Under the pieces are notes generated by a model. The model did not search any database. It worked only from the letters and a program-made list of their open reading frames with translations, and was not told the DNA's origin. A stretch of DNA of 38,846 bases from NCBI GenBank assembly GCA_947378785.1, contig CANCLK010000025.1:1-38846 (forward strand), given 5' to 3'. The position numbers and the translations under genes are program-made. The DNA comes from Comamonadaceae bacterium. Its GTDB lineage: Bacteria > Pseudomonadota > Gammaproteobacteria > Burkholderiales > Burkholderiaceae_C. Below are positions 25,637-35,086 of the stretch, piece after piece; the stretch's first letter is position 1, and every line of letters starts with the position of its first letter.

Positions 25637-26986
25637 TCAAAGTAAGACGCGGCGGAAATCACCCAGAATTTGACCCAAGTACGCATTGAATCGGGCCGCA
25701 GCGGCGCCGTCAATGACGCGGTGGTCCCAAGTCAAGCTCATCGGCAGCATGAGGCGCGGCACAAATTGCTTGCCATCCCACACCGGCTCCATCGTGCTTT
25801 TGGACACGCCCATGATTGCAACTTCTGGGGCGTTGATGATCGGCAAGAAATACTTGCCGCCAATGCCGCCCAGGCTGGAGATGGTGAACGTGGCACCGGA
25901 CATTTCAGCCGAGCTCAACTTGCCATCGCGGGCTTTCTTGGCCAACTCGCCCATTTCCTGGCTGAGCTGCAAGACACCTTTTTGGTCAGCATCGCGAATC
26001 ACCGGCACCATCAAACCGTTGGGAGTGTCAGCTGCAAAGCCGATGTGCCAGTAGTTTTTGTAGACGATCGCATCGCCGTCGAGGGAGCTGTTGAACTCCG
26101 GGTATTTTTTGAGCGTGGCCACGCAGGCCTTGATCAAGAAGGCCAGCATAGTGACCTTGACACCAGATTTCTCATTCTCTTTATTGGTCGATACACGGAA
26201 GGCCTCGAGGTCCGTGATGTCAGCGTCATCGTGGTTGGTGACAGCCGGAATCATGATCGCATTGCGCAGCAGGTTGGCGCCGCTGATCTTCTTAATGCGG
26301 CTCATCTCCTTGCGCTCAATCGGTCCGAACTTGGCAAAGTCAACCTTCGGCCATGGCAGCAAGCCCAAAGCAGCGCCGTCGCCTCCAGATCCACCCGAAC
26401 CAGCGGGTACTTTGGCCGTCTGCGCTTGGGTTCGCACGTCGCCAGCCATCACCGACTTGGCGAAGCTTTGCACGTCGTCCAAGGTGATGCGGCCTTTGGG
26501 CCCACTGCCTTTGACTTCGGCCAGCGGCACACCGATTTCGCGCGCGGATTTGCGCACGGAAGGCGATGCATGTGGCAGTTGGCCAGACACCGCGGTCGGT
26601 TCATGCGCGGGGACTTCCAGCGCAGGCGGGACGGTAGCAGCGGCTGCGCTCGCAACGGCCACAGGCGCAGCCACTGCTGCGGCTTGCGCTACGGGAGGTG
26701 GCTGTGCTGGCGAGGCAGCAGAAGGCGCAGGTGCGGCAGAGACATCCGCCTCAGCTTCAAGCACCAGCACGACCGAGCCTTGCTTGACTTTGTCGTCCAG
26801 CTTGACTCGGAGTTCTTTGACCACGCCGCCGTGGCTCGATGGAATTTCCATCGAGGCCTTGTCGGACTCGACGGTCAGAAGTGATTGGTCTGCCTTGACC
26901 GTGTCACCCGGTTTGACCAGGATCTCGATCACTGTCACCTCGTCGAAGTCGCCAATATCGGGAACCTTGATGTCTATCAATGCCAT
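25637..26986 (-). CDS. aceF: Pyruvate dehydrogenase E2, dihydrolipoyllysine acetyltransferase
   Basis: A 449-residue E2. It has one lipoyl domain (about 3-78, K43 in [10 protein letters not shown]), a long Ala/Pro/Val linker (about 80-135), a peripheral subunit-binding domain (about 138-175, PSVRKSAREIGVPLAEVKG), then the catalytic acyltransferase domain ending with DHRVIDG near 421-427 (H422, D426). It transfers the acetyl group to CoA and forms the complex core. A single lipoyl domain is fewer than the three of E. coli, but a second one is carried by LpdA. It lies between aceE (39 bp upstream) and the proteasome-like gene (10 bp downstream). Confidence 0.96.
   Translation of the reverse strand: MALIDIKVPDIGDFDEVTVIEILVKPGDTVKADQSLLTVESDKASMEIPSSHGGVVKELRVKLDDKVKQGSVVLVLEAEADVSAAPAPSAASPAQPPPVAQAAAVAAPVAVASAAAATVPPALEVPAHEPTAVSGQLPHASPSVRKSAREIGVPLAEVKGSGPKGRITLDDVQSFAKSVMAGDVRTQAQTAKVPAGSGGSGGDGAALGLLPWPKVDFAKFGPIERKEMSRIKKISGANLLRNAIMIPAVTNHDDADITDLEAFRVSTNKENEKSGVKVTMLAFLIKACVATLKKYPEFNSSLDGDAIVYKNYWHIGFAADTPNGLMVPVIRDADQKGVLQLSQEMGELAKKARDGKLSSAEMSGATFTISSLGGIGGKYFLPIINAPEVAIMGVSKSTMEPVWDGKQFVPRLMLPMSLTWDHRVIDGAAAARFNAYLGQILGDFRRVLL
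26759..26974 (-). repeat. Lipoyl-domain coding repeat, copy in aceF
   Basis: Partner of the repeat at 24800-25021 in lpdA; same strand and orientation, about 2 kb apart. It encodes residues about 5-76 of AceF. Recombination between the copies would delete the proteasome-like gene and most of aceF, but there is no sign that this has happened here. Confidence 0.8.
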
Positions 26987-27025
26987 GTTTTTGTCTCCAG
27001 TTCGTCAGTCGCTGTGGGCCGAGGC

Positions 27026-29731
27026 TTAAGCGTAAAGCGGGTTGATTTTGTCGGTATTGATGCCGTATTTTTTGATCGCCTCAGCGACCTTTGCGACCGG
27101 TAACTTGCCATCTTCGCTGAGTGCCTTGAGTGCTGCCAAGACGATGTAGTGACGGTCAATCTCAAAGTGTTCGCGCAGTTTGCTGCGGAAATCGCTTCGA
27201 CCAAAACCATCGGTGCCTAGCACTTTGTAGTTGCGGCCCTTTGGAATGAATGAGCGAATCTGTTCAGCGTAGGCCTTCATGTAGTCGGTCGATGCAACCA
27301 CGGGGCCCTCGCTCTTGCCCAGCTGCTGGCTGACAAAAGAAACACGTGGCTCAGCCGTCGGGTTCAACAGGTTATGACGCTCACAGTCCTGGCCTTCGCG
27401 GGTCAGCTCGTTGAAGCTTGGGCAGCTCCAGACATCGGCAGCGACACCCCAGTCTTTGGCGAGCAACTCTTGCGCAGCAATGCTTTCACGCAGGATGGTG
27501 CCAGAGCCCAGCAACTGCACGCGCTGGGCAGACTTACCGCCCGGTTTGCACAAGTACATGCCCTTGATGATCTGCTCTTCGGTGCCAGCCGTCAGGCCAG
27601 GCATCGCATAGTTTTCGTTCAACAGCGTGAGGTAGAAATACACGTTGTCCTGCTTTTCCACCATGCGCTTCAAGCCATGGTGCAGGATCACGCCAACTTC
27701 GTGGGCAAATGTCGGGTCGTAGCTGATGCAGTTGGGAATGGTGCTCGCCAAAATATGGCTGTGACCGTCTTCGTGCTGCAGGCCTTCACCATTCAGTGTG
27801 GTGCGTCCAGACGTGCCGCCCAACAGGAAGCCACGTGCCTGCATGTCGCCAGCAGCCCAAGCGAGATCGCCAATGCGCTGGAAGCCGAACATTGAGTAGT
27901 ACACGTAGAACGGGATCATGATCCGGTTGTTGGTGCTGTACGAGGTGGCCGCCGCAATCCAGCTGCTCATACCGCCGGCTTCATTGATACCTTCCTGCAG
28001 GATCTGGCCCTTTTTGTCTTCCTTGTAGTACATCACCTGGTCTTTGTCGACAGGCGTGTATTGCTGACCATCGGGGTTGTAAATACCGATCTGACGGAAC
28101 AGGCCTTCCATGCCAAATGTACGGGCTTCGTCGACCAAAATCGGCACCACGCGCGGGCCGAGCGCCTGATCACGCAACAACTGAGTGAGGAAACGCACAT
28201 AGGCTTGCGTGGTCGAGATTTCCCGGCCTTCAGCCGTGGGGTCGATCACCGATTTGAAGGTGTCGAGCGATGGCACGGTGAACTGCTCATCAGCTTTGAC
28301 GCGGCGATGCGGCAAGTACCCACCGAGAGCCTTGCGGCGCTCGTGCAGGTAGCGCATTTCTGGCGTATCGTCAGCCGGCTTATAGAACGGAATGTCGGCC
28401 AACTGGCTGTCTGGGATAGGGATATTGAAGCGGTCGCGGAAGGCTTTGATGTCTTCGTCGGACAGCTTTTTGGTTTGGTGCACGTTGTTCTTGCCCTCGC
28501 CAATCTTCCCCATGCCAAAACCCTTGACGGTCTTGATCAGCAGCACGCTTGGCTGGCCTTTGTGGTTCACGGCGGCGTGAAAGGCCGCGTAGACTTTCTG
28601 CGAATCGTGACCACCCCGGCGCAAATTCCAGATGTCGTCATCGCTCATCTTGGAAACCATCTCCAGCGTCCTCGGATCCTTGCCGAAGAAATGCTTGCGC
28701 ACATACGCGCCATCGTTGGCTTTCAGGGCTTGGTAATCGCCGTCCACGGTGTCCATCATGACCTTGCGCAAAGCGCCATCCTTGTCGCGCGCCAGCAGTG
28801 GATCCCAGTTGCTACCCCAGATCAATTTAAGAACGTTCCAGCCAGCACCCCGGAACTCGCTTTCGAGTTCCTGAATGATCTTGCCGTTGCCGCGCACCGG
28901 ACCGTCGAGCCGCTGCAGGTTGCAGTTGATGACAAAAACCAAGTTATCGAGTTTTTCACGAGCGGCCAAACCAATCGCGCCCATCGATTCGACTTCGTCC
29001 ATTTCGCCGTCACCGCAGAAAACCCAGACCTTGCGGTTTTCAGTGTTTGCAATGCCACGGGCATGCAGGTACTTCAGGAAACGGGCTTGGTAAATAGCCA
29101 TCAAGGGGCCGAGACCCATGGAGACGGTGGGGAACTGCCAAAACTCAGGCATGAGTTTCGGGTGCGGGTAGCTGGACAAACCCTTGCCATCCACTTCCTG
29201 TCGGAAGTTCAGCAACTGCTCTTCAGTCAGCCGCCCTTCCAAGTAAGCCCGCGCATAAACGCCTGGGGACACATGGCCCTGAATATAAAGACAATCGCCG
29301 CCGTGGTTTTCACTTTCGGCGTGCCAGAAGTGATTGAAGCCAGCACCGAACATGTTGGCCAACGACGCAAACGATCCGATGTGACCGCCCAGATCACCGC
29401 CATCAACCGGGTGTAGACGGTTGGCCTTGACAACCATGGCCATCGCGTTCCATCGCATGTAGGCGCGGAGTCGACCTTCAAGTTCTAAATTGCCAGGGGA
29501 GCGCTCTTCGTGGTCAGCCTCAATGGTATTGACATAACCGGTGTTGGCAGAGAACGGCATGTCAATGCTTTGTTGCCGCGCATGTTCGAGCAGTTGCTCC
29601 AGAAGGAAGTGAGCGCGCTCAGGGCCCTCACTCTCGATCACAGCGGACAGTGCGTCCATCCATTCGCGGGTTTCTTGATTGTCCTTATCGAAGGACGCGC
29701 CGATGTCGGCTTGTTGTGGGTTGGCAGCCAT
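27026..29731 (-). CDS. aceE: Pyruvate dehydrogenase E1 component (homodimeric type)
   Basis: A 901-residue single-chain E1, the usual size. The thiamine diphosphate motif is GDGEMDE at about 240-246 through NCN at 269-271; HPVDGGDLGGHIGSFAS near 107-123 and NHFWHAESENHGGD also match AceE. It decarboxylates pyruvate and acetylates the lipoyl arm of E2. The ATG at 29729-29731 is preceded by an AGGAGA ribosome site. It is the first gene of the operon and is divergent from the PAS kinase gene, with a 233-bp control region between them. Confidence 0.97.
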   Translation of the reverse strand: MAANPQQADIGASFDKDNQETREWMDALSAVIESEGPERAHFLLEQLLEHARQQSIDMPFSANTGYVNTIEADHEERSPGNLELEGRLRAYMRWNAMAMVVKANRLHPVDGGDLGGHIGSFASLANMFGAGFNHFWHAESENHGGDCLYIQGHVSPGVYARAYLEGRLTEEQLLNFRQEVDGKGLSSYPHPKLMPEFWQFPTVSMGLGPLMAIYQARFLKYLHARGIANTENRKVWVFCGDGEMDEVESMGAIGLAAREKLDNLVFVINCNLQRLDGPVRGNGKIIQELESEFRGAGWNVLKLIWGSNWDPLLARDKDGALRKVMMDTVDGDYQALKANDGAYVRKHFFGKDPRTLEMVSKMSDDDIWNLRRGGHDSQKVYAAFHAAVNHKGQPSVLLIKTVKGFGMGKIGEGKNNVHQTKKLSDEDIKAFRDRFNIPIPDSQLADIPFYKPADDTPEMRYLHERRKALGGYLPHRRVKADEQFTVPSLDTFKSVIDPTAEGREISTTQAYVRFLTQLLRDQALGPRVVPILVDEARTFGMEGLFRQIGIYNPDGQQYTPVDKDQVMYYKEDKKGQILQEGINEAGGMSSWIAAATSYSTNNRIMIPFYVYYSMFGFQRIGDLAWAAGDMQARGFLLGGTSGRTTLNGEGLQHEDGHSHILASTIPNCISYDPTFAHEVGVILHHGLKRMVEKQDNVYFYLTLLNENYAMPGLTAGTEEQIIKGMYLCKPGGKSAQRVQLLGSGTILRESIAAQELLAKDWGVAADVWSCPSFNELTREGQDCERHNLLNPTAEPRVSFVSQQLGKSEGPVVASTDYMKAYAEQIRSFIPKGRNYKVLGTDGFGRSDFRSKLREHFEIDRHYIVLAALKALSEDGKLPVAKVAEAIKKYGINTDKINPLYA

Positions 29732-29762
29732 TTTGTCTCCTGCTTATTAAAAGTACTATTTT

Positions 29763-29785
29763 TTTGACCCGCGCACAGCGTCAAA
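29763..29785. promoter_or_regulatory. Inverted repeat in the aceE control region
   Basis: TTTGAC (29763-29768) and GTCAAA (29780-29785) form perfect 6-bp arms 11 bp apart, 32 bp upstream of the aceE start. On the minus strand the right arm also supplies a TTGACG that could serve as a -35 box, so a protein bound here could block or activate the promoter. No match to the E. coli PdhR operator was seen. The rest of the 29732-29964 gap is AT-rich and holds no gene. Confidence 0.35.
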
Positions 29786-29964
29786 CCTATTCACCAATTA
29801 GTTTGTAAACGCAATTTGAGCGACGCCAGAGAGTTTCTCATATTTTTTACAAGATTTCAAATAGCGCGCAGTCATTTCACATTAAGAAATTAAAGCAGCT
29901 TCGATCCAATTCACAGCACTTGCCGCCAACCACATCGCTCGCTCCTATAAACTTCGCGCTCTAC

Positions 29965-32547
29965 ATGAATGACAACGACACATTGAGCAGAGCCACTCAA
30001 AGCCATGCAAACCCTGCGAAAACGGGATGGACGGTCTGGTTGCGCAGTTGGTGGGGGAAACAATCTCCCTCACGTCAAGACCGCTACATCACGCTGGGTC
30101 CTCTGCTCTCGGTCGTCCTTTTTCTGGCGGCAGTGATCGCGGCCTTTGGCTACTTGAGAATCGAGGAAATTGACCGCGAGCAAGAAGCTGTACGACGCGA
30201 CGTTGAATATGCCCAGCAGCGATTACGGCTTCGATTGCTAGAACGCCAAGAACAGTTGATGCGACTCGGTCGCGATATTTCCAATAAAGAAGTCGACAGT
30301 GCCGAGTTCGTTTCGCAGGCCGAAACGCTGATCAACCAATACCCAGAGCTGCTGGCGGTGACCTGGGTCGATTCGCAACGCCGTGTGAGAGTTGCGTATG
30401 TATCGTCAAGCGCTAACGGGGCGCAAATACGCAATATCGGAGAGCAGCTCAAAAAAGGCGAGACCGAGAGCACCTACGGACTCGCGCGTGACCTACGGCA
30501 ACCGGTCTATTCAAGGCCGCTCACCTTGCGTAACGACACTGGCACCATCGCTCCCACACTCCAACTGCATACACCGCTAGACGAACAAGGGAAATTTGAC
30601 GGCGTCATCTTGGGCGAATTCTCCATCGATGGACTGTTGCGTTTTGGCATTCCAACAGAAGTCAGTGCCAAATACGCCGTCGCGTTGCTGAACGACCAAG
30701 GCGTCGTTCTTGCCGGCGGATTACCACCAACACGAACATCAGCAGCGCGCCTCCTACCTTGGAGTGACGAGGCCCCTGTGTATGAAGTTCCCGTCTCACC
30801 AGTCGGCAATGGGCTGTTGATACGAGCTCAGGGGTACCGCGCCTCCTTGGGTGTTGTGGGCAGTGGTTTTTTCTGGCTCGTCTCAGCGCTGAGCGCATTG
30901 ACAGTGTGGATGTTGCTTGGGAACTGGCGACACACGCGACGCCGAGTCCAAGCGCAAGAGGCCCTGATCACTGAAACCAACTTTCGCAGGGCCATGGAAA
31001 ACTCCATGCTGACAGGCATGCGCGCACTTGATCTGCAAGGCCGCATCACCTACGTCAATCCCGCCTTTTGCCAAATGACAGGCTGGAATGAGGACGAACT
31101 CGTGGGGCGCGTCGCCCCCTTCCCTTACTGGCCCGAGCAAGACCGCGAGTGGTTGGCAGCAAGACTGGAAGACGAGCTGAAAGGTCGCTCCACGCAAGGC
31201 GGTTTTGAAGTCCGCGTCAAGCGCAAGGGTGGCGCGATTTTTGACGCCCGAATGTATGTCTCGCCGCTGATCGATCCGCGCGGGCAGCAAGCCGGTTGGA
31301 TGACATCAATGACCGACATCACTGTGTCTAAACAGATCCGGGAAGAACTCTCCCACTCTTACGAGCGCTTCACCACTGTGCTGGAAGGGCTCGATGCGGC
31401 CGTCTCGGTCGCGCCGCTAGGCTGCGAGGAACTGCTGTTTGCGAACAAACTTTATCGCGCTTGGTTCGGTAACGAGGTGTCGGGTCACGTCAACTTGATT
31501 GCACAAGCTGGCATGCCGGCAGTGAGGACCACTGATGATGACTTGGACGTCGACGGTTTGGCAGGCCTGCCGACTGACGCCCTGACCACGGCGCAATCCG
31601 AAAATGCAGAGATCTTTGTACCTGAACTGGGGAAATGGCTGGAAGTCCGCTCACGCTACCTGACCTGGGTCGATGGCCGACTCGCCCAGATGGTGATTGC
31701 CACCGACATCACGCCGCGTCGGCATGCAGAAGAGCAGTCAGCGCTGCAAGCAGAACGAGCGCAATCCGCCAGTCGACTGATCACCATGGGCGAAATGGCT
31801 TCCAGTGTGGCGCATGAATTGAACCAACCACTCACCGCCATCAACAACTATTGCAATGGCATGGTCTCGCGGATCCAAGACAACAACATCAGCACCGAAG
31901 ACCTGCTGGGTGCCCTTGAAAAAACTGCAAACCAAGCGCAACGCGCCGGCCAGATCATTCAGCGCATCCGTTCATTTGTGAAGCGCAGCGAACCCAACCG
32001 CAGTTTGGCCGACGTCGCCACCATAGTGAGCAACGCGCTTGAACTCGCTGAAATTGAATTGCGCCGCCACCATGTTCGACTCAGCCACTACATCGCGGCC
32101 CGACTGCCGCCCATCCTCGTCGATCCGATCTTGATTGAACAGGTACTGATCAACCTGATGAAAAATGCTGCCGAATCCATTCAACAGGCCAAGCGTCCGA
32201 GTTCGGGGCGCAGCGTCGAACTGCGCGTAGTCCCTAAACAAATTGAAGACCAGAGCGTTGTGGAGTTTTCGATACTTGATTCCGGAAAGGGTCTGTCGCC
32301 TGAAGTGACCGCCCGGCTTTATGAAGCCTTTTACTCCACCAAGGCCGAAGGCATGGGCATTGGCCTGAAGCTCTGCCGCAGTATCGTGGAGTCCCACCAG
32401 GGACGAATGCAGGCAGAGAACCTCTACAATGGCGACGAGGTTGTGGGGTGCCAGTTCACGTTCTGGCTCCCAGTCGAGCCCCTGCTGACAACCGCTCTCA
32501 CGCCTGTCGAAACAACAAGCGCTAAAGACGGTAAAAACGCGCATTGA
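29965..32547 (+). CDS. PAS-domain membrane sensor histidine kinase
   Basis: An 860-residue kinase from the ATG at 29965. Order: short cytoplasmic N-terminus, TM1 about 43-63, extracytoplasmic sensor region about 64-292 starting with a charged helix (RIEEIDREQEAVRRDVEYAQQ begins here), TM2 about 295-318, PAS about 335-455 (ALDLQGRITYVNPAFCQMTGW), a second degenerate PAS-like domain about 465-585, and a coiled linker. The H box MGEMASSVAHELNQPLTAINN carries H617, followed by the ATPase domain with LINLMKNAAESI and MGIGLKLCRSIVESHQG. The H-box type is that of FixL/DctB kinases. The response regulator gene follows 16 bp later. The signal sensed is unknown. Confidence 0.9.
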   Translation: MNDNDTLSRATQSHANPAKTGWTVWLRSWWGKQSPSRQDRYITLGPLLSVVLFLAAVIAAFGYLRIEEIDREQEAVRRDVEYAQQRLRLRLLERQEQLMRLGRDISNKEVDSAEFVSQAETLINQYPELLAVTWVDSQRRVRVAYVSSSANGAQIRNIGEQLKKGETESTYGLARDLRQPVYSRPLTLRNDTGTIAPTLQLHTPLDEQGKFDGVILGEFSIDGLLRFGIPTEVSAKYAVALLNDQGVVLAGGLPPTRTSAARLLPWSDEAPVYEVPVSPVGNGLLIRAQGYRASLGVVGSGFFWLVSALSALTVWMLLGNWRHTRRRVQAQEALITETNFRRAMENSMLTGMRALDLQGRITYVNPAFCQMTGWNEDELVGRVAPFPYWPEQDREWLAARLEDELKGRSTQGGFEVRVKRKGGAIFDARMYVSPLIDPRGQQAGWMTSMTDITVSKQIREELSHSYERFTTVLEGLDAAVSVAPLGCEELLFANKLYRAWFGNEVSGHVNLIAQAGMPAVRTTDDDLDVDGLAGLPTDALTTAQSENAEIFVPELGKWLEVRSRYLTWVDGRLAQMVIATDITPRRHAEEQSALQAERAQSASRLITMGEMASSVAHELNQPLTAINNYCNGMVSRIQDNNISTEDLLGALEKTANQAQRAGQIIQRIRSFVKRSEPNRSLADVATIVSNALELAEIELRRHHVRLSHYIAARLPPILVDPILIEQVLINLMKNAAESIQQAKRPSSGRSVELRVVPKQIEDQSVVEFSILDSGKGLSPEVTARLYEAFYSTKAEGMGIGLKLCRSIVESHQGRMQAENLYNGDEVVGCQFTFWLPVEPLLTTALTPVETTSAKDGKNAH

Positions 32548-32563
32548 TGGTTAAAGGATTTCC

Positions 32564-33190
32564 ATGAGCTTGATTCCGAAAAAAGGCACCGTCTACGTCG
32601 TCGATGATGACGAAGGCGTCCGCGATTCACTCCAGTGGTTGCTCGAAGGCAAGGATTACAGAGTGCGTTGTTACGACTCAGCTGAAACTTTTTTAAGCCG
32701 CTACGACCCACGCGAAGTGGCTTGCTTGATCGTCGATATCCGCATGGGCGGCATGACGGGACTTGAACTGCAAGATCGTCTGGTTGAACGGAAATCGCCG
32801 CTGCCCATCGTTTTCATCACAGGCCATGGCGACGTACCGATGGCGGTCGACACAATGAAAAAAGGCGCTATGGATTTCATCCAGAAGCCATTCCAAGAAG
32901 CTGCCTTAGTGAGTTTGGTGGAGCGCATGCTCGACCAAGCCAAAGACGCTTTCAGTGAGCATCAGCACTCCGCCAGCCGAGACGCCCTGCTGGCCAAGCT
33001 CACCTCACGCGAAGGGCAAGTGCTTGAACGCATCGTGGCTGGCCGACTTAACAAACAAATCGCTGATGACCTCGGCATCAGTATCAAGACGGTGGAAGCG
33101 CACCGCGCCAACATCATGGAAAAACTGAACGCCAATACGGTGGCAGACCTGCTGAAAATCGCTTTGGGCTCCACAACCGCCAAAGCTTGA
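32564..33190 (+). CDS. FixJ-type response regulator with LuxR-type HTH
   Basis: A 208-residue regulator. The receiver domain (about 8-125) has the acidic pair in VVDDDEGVR, phospho-acceptor D58 in [23 protein letters not shown] and the Lys in FIQKPFQE. The C-terminal LuxR-type HTH is about 145-203 ([23 protein letters not shown], then [17 protein letters not shown]). An AAGGA ribosome site precedes the ATG. It follows the PAS kinase closely and certainly pairs with it. Targets are unknown; the divergent aceE operon is the nearest candidate. It might also drive folD, which starts 4 bp after its stop. Confidence 0.93.
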   Translation: MSLIPKKGTVYVVDDDEGVRDSLQWLLEGKDYRVRCYDSAETFLSRYDPREVACLIVDIRMGGMTGLELQDRLVERKSPLPIVFITGHGDVPMAVDTMKKGAMDFIQKPFQEAALVSLVERMLDQAKDAFSEHQHSASRDALLAKLTSREGQVLERIVAGRLNKQIADDLGISIKTVEAHRANIMEKLNANTVADLLKIALGSTTAKA

Positions 33191-33194
33191 ACTG

Positions 33195-34055
33195 ATGACT
33201 GCACAACTCATTGATGGCAACGCCCTTTCGGCCGAACTGCGAGCCGATGTCGCACGCCGGGCAGCCGTCCTCAGGGCGAAAGGCGTCATCCCTGGGTTGG
33301 CCGTTATTCTGGTGGGCGACAGCCCAGCCAGCCAGGTCTACGTCCGCAATAAAGTCAAAGGTTGCAACGACAACGGCCTGCACTCAGTGCTGGAGCAGTA
33401 CCCTGCAGACTTAGGCGAAGCCGCTTTGCTGGCACGCGTAGACGCTCTCAATCAAGACCCCGCCATTCACGGCATCTTGGTGCAGTTGCCACTGCCCAAA
33501 CACATTGATGCGCAAAAAGTCATTGAAGCCATTTCACCGGCTAAAGATGTAGACGGCTTTCATGTCGCCAGCGCTGGCGCACTGATGGTCGGTCAGCCGG
33601 GCTTCTGGCCCTGCACACCCTACGGCTGCATGAAGATGTTGGAATCGCTGAACGGTGGCAAAGGCTACGACCTGCGCGGCAAGCATGCCGTGGTGATTGG
33701 TCGGAGCAATATTGTTGGCAAACCGATGGCGTTGATGCTGCTGCAGCAAAACGCCACCGTGACCATCTGCCACAGTGCTACCGCTAACCTGAAAGCGATG
33801 ACTTTGCAGGCCGATGTGATCGTCGCGGCGGTGGGAAAACGCAATGTACTGAGCGCCGACATGGTCAAACCCGGCGCGGTGGTGATTGACGTCGGCATGA
33901 ACCGCAACGATGAAGGCAAACTTTGCGGCGATGTTGATTTTGCCGGTGTCAAAGAAGTCGCGGGCTACATCACGCCGGTGCCAGGGGGTGTCGGCCCCAT
34001 GACCATCACCATGCTGTTGGTCAATACATTGGAAGCGGCCGAACGCGCAGCCTAA
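33195..34055 (+). CDS. folD: Methylenetetrahydrofolate dehydrogenase / methenyltetrahydrofolate cyclohydrolase
   Basis: A 286-residue bifunctional one-carbon enzyme of normal length. Signature segments: [17 protein letters not shown] with the catalytic Lys, [32 protein letters not shown], and the NADP fold [18 protein letters not shown], ending with [16 protein letters not shown]. It interconverts methylene- and formyl-tetrahydrofolate for purine, Met-tRNA formylation and serine/glycine metabolism. It lies 4 bp after the FixJ-type regulator, so it is likely transcribed with it, and overlaps the convergent DUF4149 gene by 4 bp. Confidence 0.97.
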   Translation: MTAQLIDGNALSAELRADVARRAAVLRAKGVIPGLAVILVGDSPASQVYVRNKVKGCNDNGLHSVLEQYPADLGEAALLARVDALNQDPAIHGILVQLPLPKHIDAQKVIEAISPAKDVDGFHVASAGALMVGQPGFWPCTPYGCMKMLESLNGGKGYDLRGKHAVVIGRSNIVGKPMALMLLQQNATVTICHSATANLKAMTLQADVIVAAVGKRNVLSADMVKPGAVVIDVGMNRNDEGKLCGDVDFAGVKEVAGYITPVPGGVGPMTITMLLVNTLEAAERAA

Positions 34056-34504
34056 CGATCAAACGGCTGGCTATCAACAGGCCGCAAGCGTGACAGGCGC
34101 CATAAAAGCAAGCTCGCACAGAGCCATTGACCAAAGTACATGGCGCTGCCTAAACCATGCCAGAGTCGCAAATTACCGCCGACAGAACGTGCGCTGACAA
34201 TCTGCGCGGCTACGCCAAACTCGACCAGCAAAGCCAGCAGCATGCCTGCTACAACCCAGCCCATGGCCGCGCGTGATTCAGGCACCACCTCAACATCGTC
34301 TCTTTTATTGAGCAGCATGAGCAACAGCATGGCGCAAGCCACGGACAGCCAAGTTTGAGCCGTGAACAGTTTGGCAGCCATGGCCCCAGCCTCAGCGGGT
34401 GAACCCGAATGCATGAACAGCATCGGGACAACGACAAAACCCAAGCCGCTCAGGCTACCCCACCACAGCGCAGCCAGCAAGACAACGAAGCGCGACTTCA
34501 CCAT
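34052..34504 (-). CDS. DUF4149 integral membrane protein
   Basis: A 150-residue protein with about four hydrophobic helices: residues about 6-28 ([20 protein letters not shown]), 43-65, 80-102 and 118-138. The N-terminal pattern and helix layout match DUF4149, a family of unknown function. It follows greA by 5 bp on the same strand and is thus probably in the greA transcript. No catalytic residue can be pointed out. It overlaps folD by 4 bp at the convergent ends. Confidence 0.82.
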   Translation of the reverse strand: MVKSRFVVLLAALWWGSLSGLGFVVVPMLFMHSGSPAEAGAMAAKLFTAQTWLSVACAMLLLMLLNKRDDVEVVPESRAAMGWVVAGMLLALLVEFGVAAQIVSARSVGGNLRLWHGLGSAMYFGQWLCASLLLWRLSRLRPVDSQPFDR

Positions 34505-34509
34505 TGGCT

Positions 34510-34986
34510 TCAGATGTATTGAACCGCCATGATTTCATAGCGCTTGATACCCCCGGGCGCCTGCACTTCGGCGGTGTCGCCCTCGGCCTTGCCGATCAAT
34601 GCGCGCGCAATCGGTGAGCCGATGTTGACGAGGCCCTGCTTCAGATCGGCCTCATCTTCACCGACAATTTGATAGGTCACCTTGTCGCCGGTGTCCTCGT
34701 CTTCCAACGCGACTGTTGAGCCAAAAACAACTTTTCCACCGGCATCTACCGACACTGGATCGATGATTTGTGCTGCCGACAGTTTGCCTTCGATTTCCTG
34801 AATACGGCCTTCGATAAAGCCCTGACGGTCTTTGGCCGCATCGTACTCGGCATTTTCGCTGAGGTCTCCCTGCGCCCGCGCTTCAGCAATCGCGTTGATG
34901 ACCCAAGGACGGTCAACGGTTTTCAACTGGTGCAACTCTACTTTGAGTTTTTCTGCGCCGCGCGTTGTGATAGGAATAGTCGTCAT
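34510..34986 (-). CDS. greA: Transcript cleavage factor GreA
   Basis: A 158-residue GreA from the ATG at 34984-34986 ([18 protein letters not shown]), supported by a GGAG ribosome site 9 bp upstream; the longer frame to 35019 runs into the hairpin region. It has an N-terminal coiled coil with the tip acidic residues in [14 protein letters not shown] (about residues 35-48) and a C-terminal FKBP-like domain (INIG-like [14 protein letters not shown]). GreA binds in the RNA polymerase secondary channel and stimulates cleavage of backtracked RNA. It lies about 100 bp downstream of carB, with a terminator-like hairpin between them. Confidence 0.96.
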   Translation of the reverse strand: MTTIPITTRGAEKLKVELHQLKTVDRPWVINAIAEARAQGDLSENAEYDAAKDRQGFIEGRIQEIEGKLSAAQIIDPVSVDAGGKVVFGSTVALEDEDTGDKVTYQIVGEDEADLKQGLVNIGSPIARALIGKAEGDTAEVQAPGGIKRYEIMAVQYI

Positions 34987-35002
34987 GATGATTGGCTCCA
35001 AC

Positions 35003-35036
35003 AAAAGCGAAACCGCCACCAGTCACCTGGCGGCGG
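35003..35036 (-). terminator. Hairpin between carB and greA (terminator or partial attenuator)
   Basis: On the minus strand CCGCCGCCAG / CTGGTGGCGG forms a 10-bp stem with one G-U pair and a 4-nt loop (35036-35013), followed by TTTCGCTTTT. It is about 50 bp after the carB stop and only about 26 bp before the greA start. If carAB transcripts read through, greA expression would depend on this hairpin; otherwise a greA promoter must overlap it. Confidence 0.7.
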
Positions 35037-35086
35037 CGTGTTCTTCTAAGAAATGAGTTTAATGCAAATACGCGGATCTACCTACG

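Noticed and set aside
25627..25713. Longer N-terminus for the proteasome-like protein
   Set aside because: It would overlap the aceF coding end and place about 29 unrelated residues before the Thr nucleophile; the inner ATG gives a standard mature Thr1.
25670..27029. 404- and 312-codon open frames opposite aceF
   Set aside because: Both are antisense to aceF. The Ala/Thr/Ser- and Gly/Arg-rich stretches are the reverse reading of the aceF Ala/Pro linker and lipoyl domain.
28061..29416. 451-codon open frame on the plus strand, opposite aceE
   Set aside because: It lies wholly antisense to a clear aceE gene; the protein is rich in His, Val, Gln and Arg in the way typical of mirrored frames in GC-rich coding DNA, with no recognisable domain.
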